In this document: piece after piece, positions 1-9,948 of the stretch | How positions within the stretch are numbered: position 1 is the stretch's first letter | Layout of the letters: every line of letters starts with the position of its first letter | Assembly: GCA_035622755.1 (NCBI GenBank) | Contig: DASPUU010000151.1 | Span: forward strand, 1 to 17,698 | Direction of reading: 5' to 3' | Source of the DNA: JADGRA01 sp035622755 | GTDB taxonomy: Bacteria > Myxococcota > Myxococcia > Myxococcales > Myxococcaceae | DNA: 17,698 bases | Notes under the pieces: generated by a model | What the model was told of the DNA's origin: nothing | Seen by the model: the letters and a program-made list of their open reading frames with translations, nothing else | The model's database searches: none | Made by a program: the position numbers and the translations under genes

Positions 1-310
1 TGCCGGTGACCACCACCCGGTGCAGCTGCTCCACCGGGGAGCAGTCGAACTCCACCGCCACGCCGTCCGGCTCGGGGTGGGCCCGGGCCACCACGTCGGA
101 GAAGCGGCCGGTGGCGAAGAGGAGCGCCACGCTCCGCCTCACGGCGCGGGGATCGAGCGGCTGGCCCTCGGCCACCACCACCAGCGGCCGGAAGTCGCGC
201 GCCGCCAGCCCTGGCGGGAGGTGGAGCACGACGGCGGTCACCTGGGGTGGGTCGGCCAGGGCCGTGGCCGCCGCGAGCAGGAGCAGCGCGACGGTTACTC
301 GACTTCCCAC
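1..310 (-). CDS. Omp85-family outer membrane assembly protein (TamA/BamA-like), N-terminal part only
   Basis: The visible 103 residues start at a GTG (308-310) and the gene runs off the left edge. The N-terminus is a clear Sec signal peptide: Arg at position 4, a hydrophobic VALLLLAAATALA core, probable cleavage after ALA before DPP. Residues about 22-92 look like a POTRA domain, with an 'EGQPLDPRAVRRSVALLFATGRFSDV' type pattern seen in its helix-helix-strand core, and a second POTRA seems to begin at the end (QLHRVVVTG). POTRA domains recruit partners or substrates in the periplasm ahead of an outer-membrane barrel, which lies outside the window. The start overlaps the tamB stop by 16 nt, so the pair is probably translationally coupled, and the partner TamB suggests a TamA role. 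No good Shine-Dalgarno sequence precedes the GTG; the start was chosen because it leaves an intact signal peptide. A BamA paralogue or another Omp85 member cannot be excluded. Confidence 0.72.
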   Translation of the reverse strand, partial: MGSRVTVALLLLAAATALADPPQVTAVVLHLPPGLAARDFRPLVVVAEGQPLDPRAVRRSVALLFATGRFSDVVARAHPEPDGVAVEFDCSPVEQLHRVVVTG

Positions 311-3300
311 CGCAGCTTGAGATCGATGCCCAGGTTCCCGATGGCGATGTCGCTGTAGGCGTTGTCCCACTGGGCCTGTGCGGACAAGCGGTTGTCGAAC
401 CGGTACTCGGCCTGCGCACGCGTGCCCTTGCCGGACACCGGCTGGCTGAGGCTGAGCTTAAGCTGCTCGACCAGGAACTTCGACTCCAATTGCGCCGAGG
501 GTTCCACCAGCCCGGAGAAGTCGTTGTACAGGGTGTTGATCCGGAACGCGGTGTCGCGCAGCACCGTGTTCTGCGGCAGGAAGCGCTGCACCTGTCGATC
601 CAGCCCGGAGGCCTGGTAGAGCGCCTCGGCGGCGAGGCTGGCGCCCGCGCCGGCGGTTCCCGACATGCCGGCTCGCTCGCGCCCGGTGACTCCCACGGTG
701 AGGAGCGAGACCACGTCGCCCTCGGGCAGCGCCGGGTCACTGGAGAGCTGGACCTGGGGCGAGTCCAGGCGACCGAAGGCGTGCAGGCGGATCTGGTAGT
801 CGCGGACCTGCGTCTCGGCATAGACGTCGAAGACGCCCTGGAGGCTGTGGCGATCCTTGAAGTCGGCCACCCCTTGGGTGATGGCGAAGGAGTTGCCGCG
901 GAAGAAGGCCTGGCTCCCCTCGCCGGCCTCGATGGCACCCACCAGGCCGGGGTGGAGATTGGTCCCGGTGACGCGCAGCTCGCCGCTGAGCTGGGCCCGG
1001 GCGACGTTGTTCTCCACCCGCGCATCCTGGAGCCGGAGCAGGACGTCCAGGGACAGCCATTCCGAGGTGCGCTCCGCCCCCGCCGGGCCGCCGCTTGTCC
1101 GCCCGGGGAGGAGCGCCCCCACGCCGAAGGGCCGCACGTAGCGGAGGCGTGCCACGTCCAGCTCGCCGGAGACGCGGAAGGCGCCCGGCCTTCCGGACAG
1201 GAACAGCTCGCCGGTGGCGCTGAACGGCGCATCCCCGAGCACCCGCAGGGTCACGTCCTCCAGCCGCGCCGAGGCGGCCAGCTGCGTGGGCGCGAATCCC
1301 TTCCAGGCCAGGTCGCCGCGGGAGCTGACCTGCCCGTCGTTGAGCTGCCCGTGCACGTCGGTCCAGATCATCCGGGACTCGCTGAAGTCGACCCGGCCGG
1401 AGAGCCCGCGCAGCTCGAGGCCGGAGTCCCGGAGGCCGAAGGCCACCTCGAGCAGAGACGCCGTCCCGAGCAGCGAGGGCTCGCGCGGATCCCCGTGAGC
1501 CGTGCCCGACAGCTCGAGCCGGCCCCGCAGCCGCTCCAGGGACGAGGTGAACGGTTCCACCAGCCGGAGATCGAGCGTCCCGGCGACCTTCAGGTCCACC
1601 GCCCGCGCCGAGGCCGAGCCGGACACGCTGAGCGACGTGTCCGGTCCGCGGAGCGTCAGCCCCTCGGTCTCCACCCGTCCCCGGGCGAAGTGCACCTCCC
1701 AGGGTCCATCGTTCTCGGCACGGACCTCACCCCGCTCCACGCGCAGCTGGGCCAGGTGGAGCTTGCCCTCCATGGCCTCGGGCTCGAGCAGGGTGCCGGC
1801 GGCGACGGCGCTGCCCCGCATGCTTCCCTGCCACCCGTCGCCGAGCAGCGCACGCAGGTCGGACAGGGAGAGGTCCAGCTTGGCCTGGAACGGATAGGGG
1901 CGCCGCACCTCGGCGGTCAGCCGCCCCTCGATCCCGGCGATGGGGCGGCCGGAGATCTCCAGCTGCTCTCCCAGCATCCGGCCCTCGAGCGCGAGCGGGC
2001 CCAGCGACCGGCCTCCGAGCGTGGTCTGCGGCGCGGTGAGCGAGGCCTGGACGTCCGGGACGTCCGTGGTCCCCCGGACCGTCCCCAGGAGCGTCAGCGA
2101 GCCGCGCACCGGCGTCCGGCGTCCACCCGGGCCGACCATCTCCTCCAGGGACATGCCATCGACGCGGAAGCGGTAATCCAGGCTGCCGCCGATGGTCAGC
2201 CGTCCCTCCGCCTGGCCGGTCCCCAGGGGACCCTTCAGGGTGAGCGGCAGCAGCTCGAGGGTGTCGCCGCGCAGACGCAGGTGGACCTGGCCACTTCCCA
2301 TCCGCCGCTCCCGGAAGGCGACCTCGCTCGCGTCGACGTCGACGTCCGCCTCGAGCGACTCGGACGGGCCCCACAGGTGAACCGCTCCCGAGGCACGCCC
2401 GACGAGCACGTGCCGGAGCGGCTGCCAGGCAGCCGAGAGCGGGGCCACCACCTCGACCACGTCCTCCACCCGCCCCTCGGGCATCCGGCCCCGCGCCTCG
2501 ACCACCAGGCCCTCGCCGCGGAAATCGAGGGTGGCCGCGCCGGTGTAGGGGGACTTGCCCCGCAGGCCGTTCACCTCGGGGAAGCTGAGCACCCCGTCGG
2601 CGAAGTGGAGCGGGCTCTTCACCGTGCCCAGCGCGAAGTGACGGAACTCGGAGTCGTGGAGCGCCACATCGGCGTCGATGTGCAGGAGCTCTCCCCAGGG
2701 CATGCCCAGCGAGAACCGGCTCGAGCCCACCCCGGACCAGGGGATGCCGAGCAGCGGGCCGACCTCGTGAAGGTCGAGGGTGTCGAGCAGCCCGGTGATG
2801 GACAGGCCGACTGCCTTCTGGAACCCGAAGCGGGCCTCGACCAGGCCGTGCGCGTTCCCCACCCGGAGGTCCGCCTGGCGGAGCTCGACGCGGTCGGGGA
2901 GGACATGCAGCTCGAGGCGGATCTCCCCGGCGGGGAAGGCGAGGAGCGGTGGACCGGGCGGTGGCTTCTCCACCGGGCCGGCGGTGAAGCGGAAGCCGGC
3001 CGCCCGCAGCACCGCCTCGCCCTGGAGCTGGGGCGAAGGAGCGAGCTTCCCCTCGGCGGTGACCTGGCCGGAGAGGGCGAAGTCGACCCAGGACCCGGAG
3101 ACCCCGGACCGATCCAGGACCCGGGCCAGGCTCGCACCGTCGAGGTCGAGGCGGGCCTTCACCGGCCAGCCGGGCTGGAGCCGGACCAGGCCGGAGGCCT
3201 TGATCTGCCCCGGCGCCACCGGGAAGGTCACGTCCTGCACGCTGAGCGTGTCCCCGGTGAGGGCGAAGTGACCGCTGAAGTCGCCCGGACGCCCGGGGGG

Positions 3301-4182
3301 AATCTCCACCCCCTTTCCCAGGACCTCGCCGCTCAGGTGGAGGTCCGGGGCCCGGCCGCTCACCGCCAGCCGCGCCCAGAGATGGCCCGCCGCGCCCTCC
3401 AGGCCCCCGCTGATCCGCGCCACCGCCTTCATCGGGATGAAGAGCTGCGCGTCGAGCGCGACGGTGGGGCGGCAGAGGTCGTCCACCCGGCCGCTGAAGG
3501 AGAGGTCGGTATCGCCCACCGCCAGCTCGCCGCGGGCCACCTCCAGGTCCCGTCCCCCGCGCGACAGGCCTCCCTCCACCAGCAGGCCAGCCAGCGCCAG
3601 CGGCGTGGCGCCCCGCCCGAGGTCGACCAGCCCCTCGGAGGTCTCGATCCGGAACTCGGCCACCCGCCGCCGGACCCGCCAGCCCAGGGCGAGCCCCTCC
3701 ACCTCCACCCGCCGCCCACCGGGGAGACGCAGGCGGACCTCCGCCCCGCGCACGTCGAGATCGTCCACCGACACCGTCTGCAAGATCTGGAGCGGGCAGC
3801 CGGCCCCGGTGGCCGCCGGCGGGCGGGACAGGTCCAGGTGCAGGCGCGGGTGGGTGACCCGCAGCCGGTCGAGCAGCAACCGGCCGGCGAGGACCTGAAG
3901 CCCCCCGACGGTCATCTCCACCCGGTCGGCGCTGAAGAGAGGGCTCTCCTCGCCCGGCCGGAACACCGACACCCCGGAGAGCACGACCGAGCGGGCCGCC
4001 GGGTCCACCTCGCACCGGCCGATCCCCACCTCCGCTCCGATGAGGTGCGGGAGCTCCCGCCGGGCGACGGTGCACAGCTCGTCCCAGGCCATCCGCGAGC
4101 GTGCGGCGAGCACCAGCCCGGCGAGGAGCACCAGCAGGAGCAGCAGGGCGATCCCCGCCCTGCGCATGCGCGGCGCGTTCAT
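295..4182 (-). CDS. tamB: TamB-family translocation/assembly module protein (AsmA-like, DUF490)
   Basis: The product has 1295 residues, similar in size to known TamB proteins. It opens with a positively charged stretch and one hydrophobic segment at about residues 9-27, a signal anchor placing the protein in the inner membrane with the rest in the periplasm. The long middle is a monotonous beta-rich series of short segments of the type 'G..L...G.v.v.G...', as expected for a groove-shaped AsmA-like protein. The last 146 residues match the conserved TamB C-terminal domain: PALPEGDVVSLLTVG near 1150, then VLRDTAFRIN and a final LGIDLKLRWEVE strand. TamB proteins work with an Omp85 partner and are implicated in outer-membrane protein assembly and anterograde phospholipid transport. 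The ATG at 4182 lies 15 nt after the ATPase stop, and GAGGAG at 4194-4199 overlaps that stop. The next gene, an Omp85 protein, overlaps its 3' end, which supports the assignment. Confidence 0.88.
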   Translation of the reverse strand: MNAPRMRRAGIALLLLLVLLAGLVLAARSRMAWDELCTVARRELPHLIGAEVGIGRCEVDPAARSVVLSGVSVFRPGEESPLFSADRVEMTVGGLQVLAGRLLLDRLRVTHPRLHLDLSRPPAATGAGCPLQILQTVSVDDLDVRGAEVRLRLPGGRRVEVEGLALGWRVRRRVAEFRIETSEGLVDLGRGATPLALAGLLVEGGLSRGGRDLEVARGELAVGDTDLSFSGRVDDLCRPTVALDAQLFIPMKAVARISGGLEGAAGHLWARLAVSGRAPDLHLSGEVLGKGVEIPPGRPGDFSGHFALTGDTLSVQDVTFPVAPGQIKASGLVRLQPGWPVKARLDLDGASLARVLDRSGVSGSWVDFALSGQVTAEGKLAPSPQLQGEAVLRAAGFRFTAGPVEKPPPGPPLLAFPAGEIRLELHVLPDRVELRQADLRVGNAHGLVEARFGFQKAVGLSITGLLDTLDLHEVGPLLGIPWSGVGSSRFSLGMPWGELLHIDADVALHDSEFRHFALGTVKSPLHFADGVLSFPEVNGLRGKSPYTGAATLDFRGEGLVVEARGRMPEGRVEDVVEVVAPLSAAWQPLRHVLVGRASGAVHLWGPSESLEADVDVDASEVAFRERRMGSGQVHLRLRGDTLELLPLTLKGPLGTGQAEGRLTIGGSLDYRFRVDGMSLEEMVGPGGRRTPVRGSLTLLGTVRGTTDVPDVQASLTAPQTTLGGRSLGPLALEGRMLGEQLEISGRPIAGIEGRLTAEVRRPYPFQAKLDLSLSDLRALLGDGWQGSMRGSAVAAGTLLEPEAMEGKLHLAQLRVERGEVRAENDGPWEVHFARGRVETEGLTLRGPDTSLSVSGSASARAVDLKVAGTLDLRLVEPFTSSLERLRGRLELSGTAHGDPREPSLLGTASLLEVAFGLRDSGLELRGLSGRVDFSESRMIWTDVHGQLNDGQVSSRGDLAWKGFAPTQLAASARLEDVTLRVLGDAPFSATGELFLSGRPGAFRVSGELDVARLRYVRPFGVGALLPGRTSGGPAGAERTSEWLSLDVLLRLQDARVENNVARAQLSGELRVTGTNLHPGLVGAIEAGEGSQAFFRGNSFAITQGVADFKDRHSLQGVFDVYAETQVRDYQIRLHAFGRLDSPQVQLSSDPALPEGDVVSLLTVGVTGRERAGMSGTAGAGASLAAEALYQASGLDRQVQRFLPQNTVLRDTAFRINTLYNDFSGLVEPSAQLESKFLVEQLKLSLSQPVSGKGTRAQAEYRFDNRLSAQAQWDNAYSDIAIGNLGIDLKLRWEVE

Positions 4183-4193
4183 CGACCGGCGGT

Positions 4194-4199
4194 CTCCTC
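4194..4199 (-). promoter_or_regulatory. Shine-Dalgarno sequence for tamB
   Basis: GAGGAG overlaps the TGA stop of the upstream ATPase gene and ends 11 nt before the tamB ATG at 4182. It fixes the tamB start and indicates coupled translation of the two genes. Confidence 0.6.
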
Positions 4200-5118
4200 A
4201 GGCCTCGAGGTCATCGAGGTATCGATCGATCTCGGCGAGATCGACCCTCTCCGGGGCTGCCTCCGGGGGCGCGGGGGCCCGGCGGGCAGGAGGCTCCGAG
4301 CCGGAGGAGCCGATGGAGAGCGAGCGGGCGATCTCCTCGATACGCCGGGCGTCGACCACCGTCTCCCGCCCGAGGAACGCCTCGAAGAGAGCGTTGTCGC
4401 ACAGGGTGTTGATCACCCGGGGGCTGCCGCCGCTCAGGCGATGCAGCGCGGCCAGCGCCTCGGCGGTGAAGGGGAGCCGCGTCCCGCCCGCGGTCTGGAT
4501 GCGATGGCGCACGTAGGCCTCGGTCGAGGCGAGGGTGAATGGCTCCAGCCGATAGCGCATCGCCACCCGCTGCGCCAGGGGCGGGTCGAGGCGCAGGTTC
4601 TGCTCGATGTCCGGCAGGCCGAAGAAGACGAAGCTGATCAGCTTGCGCTCCGGGACCTCGAGGTTGAGCAGGCCCCGGAACTCCTCCATCAGCTCGCGCG
4701 AAGCGAGCATCTGGGCCTCGTCGATGAGCACCACCGCCTTGCGGCCCTGCTCGTGGATGTGCATCAGGCGCTGGTAGAGCTGGCCGAGCAGGGCCAGCTT
4801 CTCGTTGGCCGGATTCTCCACGCCCAGCTGCAGCGCGATGCGCTTGAGCAGCCAGCCGGCGGTCACGCCGGAGTGGATGATCACGAAGAGCGCGGCCTCG
4901 TACTCCTCCTCGGGAAGGGCGTCGAGCAGGCGCCGGGCGAGCGTCGTCTTTCCGGCGCCGATGTCGCCCACCAGCACGCACAGGCCCTTCATGCTCGAGA
5001 CCGCGTGGCGGAGGCGGACCAGCGCCTGGGCGTGCTGCGGAGACTCGAAGTAGAACCGCGTCACCGGTGCGTTGGAGAAAGGCTCCTCGGCGAGCCCGAA
5101 GTGGTCGAGGTAGCTCAT
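4198..5118 (-). CDS. ExeA/GspA-like AAA+ ATPase
   Basis: This 306-residue protein begins MSYLDHFGLAEEPFSN, the typical N-terminus of ExeA/GspA-type ATPases ('Y..hFgl...PF...p'). Walker A is GDIGAGKTT at 51-59 and Walker B is VVLIDEAQ at about 129-136. A sensor-like GLPDIEQNL motif, an LAQRVAMRYRLEPF stretch and SGGSPRVINTLCDNAL follow, as in the family. The C-terminal 35 residues are Pro/Ala-rich and end in an acidic helix. ExeA/GspA proteins normally carry a membrane segment and a periplasmic peptidoglycan-binding domain and help type II secretin insertion. Neither part is present here, so this is a soluble cytoplasmic ATPase and its partner is unknown. The frame is open upstream to 5208, but that extension overlaps the TPR gene and lacks family similarity, so the ATG at 5118 (13 nt after the TPR stop) was chosen. 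It sits between a TPR protein and tamB. Confidence 0.85.
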   Translation of the reverse strand: MSYLDHFGLAEEPFSNAPVTRFYFESPQHAQALVRLRHAVSSMKGLCVLVGDIGAGKTTLARRLLDALPEEEYEAALFVIIHSGVTAGWLLKRIALQLGVENPANEKLALLGQLYQRLMHIHEQGRKAVVLIDEAQMLASRELMEEFRGLLNLEVPERKLISFVFFGLPDIEQNLRLDPPLAQRVAMRYRLEPFTLASTEAYVRHRIQTAGGTRLPFTAEALAALHRLSGGSPRVINTLCDNALFEAFLGRETVVDARRIEEIARSLSIGSSGSEPPARRAPAPPEAAPERVDLAEIDRYLDDLEA

Positions 5119-5131
5119 CGGTCTCGGGCCT

Positions 5132-7741
5132 CTAGAGGTACCCCACCTTGCGCTTCTTGGAGCTGCTCGACGTTCCGGGCTCGGCCGGCGAGGAACCGTC
5201 GCCGCCATCGGCGCCGGAGGCCATCGGCCGGGTCACCGCCGCGAGCCGGGCCACCGCCGCCTGCACGTCCCGGTGGGCCGGATCGAGCTTGCTCACCTCG
5301 AGGTACTCGGCCAGCGCCCGCCCCGGCGCACCCTGCGATTCGTAGGCCAGCGCCAGGTCGTAGTGGAGAGCGATGAGCGTCGGTCCCGAGGCGTGCTCGG
5401 AGGCCAGCGCGTGGCGGTAGTCCTCCACCGACTTGCCCCACTCCCCCTTCATCCCGTGGAGCAGGGCGAGCATCGTCAGGCAATCGACCTCCTTGCGTAG
5501 TCCGCTGCACCCCTTGCGTGCCACCTCGAACACCTCGATGGCGTCGTCGACCAGACCCATCTCCTTGTAGGCGATGCCCAGGTCGTAGTGGGTGTCGACG
5601 TCCGAGGGCTTGACCACCTTTTCCAGACCCTTCTTGAACTCGGAGAACACCTCGTCCACCGAGTACTGGAAGTCGCCGTCGGCCGCCTCGGGAAGGGGCG
5701 GCTCCTCCGGAAGCGCGGCCAGCTCCTCGGCCAGCTCCTCGGCCAGGTTGTAGGAGCCGGTGCGGATGGGGATGGGCTCGATGCCCGGCGGCCGGTCCGG
5801 ACCGGGGACGGGTGGCGCCGTCCGGGCCTTGCCCGCGCTCTCCTTCTCCGCCTCCTCCAGCTGTCGCAAGAGCGCCGCGGTGCGAGGAAGCCCGGGCCGG
5901 ACCACCTCCACCGTTTCCAGGATTTCCCGCGCCTCGTCGACCAGACCCTGCTCCAGGAAGAAGGTCGCCTCGTCGAGCTCCTCGGACACCGGGCCGCTCT
6001 CCACCGGGGTCTCGAGCGAGACCTCCTCCTCCTCCGGCTCCTCCGCCGCCTCCTCCGGGGGCAGCTCGACCTCGGATTCGAAGCCCGCCTCGTAGGTCCC
6101 GAGCGGTTCCGTCGGTGGGTCGTCCCCGGCGACCGCCTCGGCGTCCTCGAAGGGAACGGCCTCTCCGAAGTCCTCCCCCGGCTCGGGCGCCGCCCGGACC
6201 GACAGCGGGCGGACCTGGCCGCCGGAGACGGGAGGAGGAGTGAGCGGCTCGTCGTCGGCGGCCGCTGGCGGGCCCTCCTCGTCCTCATCCGACATGAGCA
6301 CCGCGTCGTCCGAGACCAGCTCCTCCGAGCCTCCGGCGGCCGCCGAGGCCAGCCCCAGGTCGGCCTCGGGGTGAGGGTCGGCGCCCTCGTCGGGCAGGAG
6401 CATCTCGTCGTCGGGGGCCACCGCCGCCAGGCCCTCGTCGCCTTCGCCGCCCTCCGGCCGCAGCACGGCCAGGAAGGCCGGCATCTCCGGATGGTCGGGG
6501 ACCTCGGCGAGCAGCGTGTCCAGGTACGGCTGCGCCCGCTCCGCCTCCAGGCGGCGGGTGAAGAGCCGCAGCACGTTGAGGAGCTGCTCGCTGGCCTGCG
6601 CCGGCTGACCGGCGCCCCGGTAGATGTGGTAGGCCTTCTCGTGGGCCTCGAGGTTCTCCGGATCGGCGATGAAGATCCGCCGCAGGTGCTCGAGCGCCTT
6701 CTCGTGGAGCCCGTACTTCACGTAGACGTCGGTCTCGGTGAGAAGCTTCTGCACCTGCTCCGGCCGCAAGGGCGGGGCGGCCGGAGGCGGCGGGGGCGGA
6801 GGCGGGGCGGCCGCGGCCGGGATCGGGCCCGGCTGGGCCACCGGGCCGCGTGCCCCTTCCGCTCTCCAGGCCAGGAGATCGGGATCCCTCGGGTCGAGCT
6901 GTTCCACCCGGGCCCAGGCCGCCCGCGCCTCGGCGATGTGATTGCGCTCGGCGTGGAGCTTGCCCAGCTCCTTGTAGACGCTCAGCGTCTTGCTCGTGTG
7001 CCCGAGCGCCGTGAAGGCCTCGGCCAGGAGCTTCAGCGTCTCCAGGTCGCGCGGATCGACCTTGAAGCAGAGCTGGAGCTTGGCCAGCGCCCGCTTCGCG
7101 TCACCGCGGGCGAGGTAGTCGCGCGCCAGGTCCCGCGCCAGAGGGAGGTTGTCCGGCTCGAGCGCGGCGATGCGCTCCAGGACGCGGAGCCGTTCCTCGC
7201 CGCGACCCGTCCTCTGGAAGTGGTCGGCGGCACGGCGGAACTCCTGCAGCGCCTCCCCCCCCATGCCCTCGCGGGCGTACAGCTCGGCGAGCTTGAGGCG
7301 GCTGGCCACGTTCTCCGGGTCCAGGTCCACCATCCGCTTCAGGGTGTCGAAGGTGGCGCGGGTGTCGCCCCGCTTCTCGTGGTGGGCGACCACCGTCTGG
7401 AAGAAGGCCATCGCCTCGGTGAGCAGCCCGAGCTGCTGGTGCAGCTCGGCGAGCTTGAGGTTGACCTCGACCAGCTCCGGGTTGAGCCGGAGGACCTGCT
7501 TGTAGAGGGCCACCGCCTTGAGGAAGAACCCGTCGCCCGAGTAGCACTCCGCCACCCGGGTGAAGAACGCCGCGGCTTGGACGTTGTCGTTCTTCTTCTG
7601 GAACAGCTCCCCCATCTTCTGCAGGACCCGCACGTCGCGCGGATCGGCGTCGAGTACCTTCTGGTACTCCTTGATCGCCTTGTCGTAGGCCCCCTTGGCT
7701 ACGAGCTTCGCGGCGCCTTCGATGATCTTGTTCTTGTCCAT
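5132..7741 (-). CDS. Large cytoplasmic tetratricopeptide-repeat (TPR) protein
   Basis: The 869-residue product has no signal peptide or membrane segment. Residues 1-290 form a run of TPR units (for example around 18-50, 72-105, 140-175 and 230-265). An eight-proline run (313-320) is followed by another TPR block at about 335-425. Residues 430-640 are acidic, low in complexity and probably disordered, with one short TPR-like helical pair near 590-630. A C-terminal TPR block (about 695-830) contains DTHYDLGIAYKEMGL. The chain ends in a Ser-rich basic tail, SSSSKKRKVGYL. TPR proteins are scaffolds, and no enzymatic motif is seen. I recognise the architecture as typical of myxobacterial TPR proteins but cannot assign a function. 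The frame extends to a GTG at 7834, but that extension looks like translated leader. The ATG at 7741 gives MDKNKIIEGA, a natural TPR start. It is not Tgl, the pilus pilotin, which is a lipoprotein. Confidence 0.85.
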   Translation of the reverse strand: MDKNKIIEGAAKLVAKGAYDKAIKEYQKVLDADPRDVRVLQKMGELFQKKNDNVQAAAFFTRVAECYSGDGFFLKAVALYKQVLRLNPELVEVNLKLAELHQQLGLLTEAMAFFQTVVAHHEKRGDTRATFDTLKRMVDLDPENVASRLKLAELYAREGMGGEALQEFRRAADHFQRTGRGEERLRVLERIAALEPDNLPLARDLARDYLARGDAKRALAKLQLCFKVDPRDLETLKLLAEAFTALGHTSKTLSVYKELGKLHAERNHIAEARAAWARVEQLDPRDPDLLAWRAEGARGPVAQPGPIPAAAAPPPPPPPPAAPPLRPEQVQKLLTETDVYVKYGLHEKALEHLRRIFIADPENLEAHEKAYHIYRGAGQPAQASEQLLNVLRLFTRRLEAERAQPYLDTLLAEVPDHPEMPAFLAVLRPEGGEGDEGLAAVAPDDEMLLPDEGADPHPEADLGLASAAAGGSEELVSDDAVLMSDEDEEGPPAAADDEPLTPPPVSGGQVRPLSVRAAPEPGEDFGEAVPFEDAEAVAGDDPPTEPLGTYEAGFESEVELPPEEAAEEPEEEEVSLETPVESGPVSEELDEATFFLEQGLVDEAREILETVEVVRPGLPRTAALLRQLEEAEKESAGKARTAPPVPGPDRPPGIEPIPIRTGSYNLAEELAEELAALPEEPPLPEAADGDFQYSVDEVFSEFKKGLEKVVKPSDVDTHYDLGIAYKEMGLVDDAIEVFEVARKGCSGLRKEVDCLTMLALLHGMKGEWGKSVEDYRHALASEHASGPTLIALHYDLALAYESQGAPGRALAEYLEVSKLDPAHRDVQAAVARLAAVTRPMASGADGGDGSSPAEPGTSSSSKKRKVGYL

Positions 7742-7753
7742 CGGGCGCGGGAG

Positions 7754-7816
7754 ACAGAGCCGGCCAGCTCGGCTGTCGACACCAGAGCCGGCGTTTGGGG
7801 ACCGCCGGAGAGCCGG
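7754..7816 (-). repeat. Three direct copies of an 8-mer (CCGGCTCT on the minus strand) in the TPR-gene leader
   Basis: AGAGCCGG on the plus strand occurs at 7756-7763, 7784-7791 and 7809-7816. The first two copies share a 10-mer (CAGAGCCGGC at 7755-7764 and 7783-7792). Spacings are 28 and 25 nt. All lie between the candidate promoter and the ATG of the TPR gene. They may be binding sites for a regulator or chance in GC-rich DNA; function is unknown. Confidence 0.45.
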
Positions 7817-7868
7817 GGGCCCCCAGTGTCCCACCCCGGACGCCCCAGAGTGTTGCCCTGACCCTGAA

Positions 7869-7898
7869 ACGGTAGCGGAACGGCGCCGGCCGGGTCAA
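7869..7898 (-). promoter_or_regulatory. Candidate sigma-70-type promoter for the TPR-ATPase-tamB operon
   Basis: On the minus strand TTGACC (7893-7898, five of six matches to the -35 consensus) is followed after 18 nt by TACCGT (7869-7874, a partial -10 match). This is the best promoter-like sequence in the only long gap of the window. It would give a leader of roughly 120 nt before the ATG at 7741. Assigned by eye; the -10 element is weak. Confidence 0.45.
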
Positions 7899-7945
7899 GG
7901 TTCCGCCCGGGGGTTTCGGAAGGGACTCCGGGGGGTTACGCGAAT

Positions 7946-7974
7946 CCCCCGCCGGCGCTCGCGCGCGCCGGGGG
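7946..7974 (-). terminator. GC-rich hairpin directly after accC, candidate terminator
   Basis: The arms CCCCCGGCGC and GCGCC-GGC-GGGGG pair with a 3-nt bulge around a 6-nt loop, starting one base after the accC stop codon (7976-7978). There is no following T-run, so it is not a classical intrinsic terminator, but in GC-rich genomes such hairpins can end transcription or protect mRNA ends. It coincides with the only large gap in the gene series. Confidence 0.4.
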
Positions 7975-7975
7975 C

Positions 7976-9361
<1,386 letters not shown>

Positions 9362-9368
9362 CGTCGGC

Positions 9369-9905
<537 letters not shown>

Positions 9906-9913
9906 CGCTCGGA

Positions 9914-9921
9914 CTCCCTCT
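9914..9921 (-). promoter_or_regulatory. Shine-Dalgarno sequence for accB
   Basis: AGAGGGAG lies 8 nt before the accB ATG in the 43-nt efp-accB spacer. It supports the chosen start. Confidence 0.6.
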
Positions 9922-9948
9922 GGCCGGCCCCGGGAAGAAGGCCGCGGT

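Noticed and set aside
5132..5158. KKRKV near the TPR protein C-terminus resembles a eukaryotic nuclear localisation signal
   Set aside because: It is a short basic run at the end of a bacterial cytoplasmic protein with no sign of eukaryotic origin or effector secretion; treated as a simple basic tail.
247..5376. Very long open frame (over 1700 codons) on the plus strand
   Set aside because: It runs antisense to tamB and the ATPase gene, which have clear family motifs. Its translation is a compositional Gly/Arg/Pro/His/Glu mix with no domain. Long antisense frames are expected in GC-rich DNA.
7742..7834. N-terminal extension of the TPR protein from a GTG at 7834
   Set aside because: The extra 31 residues are Pro/Arg/Gly-rich leader translation, and the ATG at 7741 gives a normal TPR-protein N-terminus.
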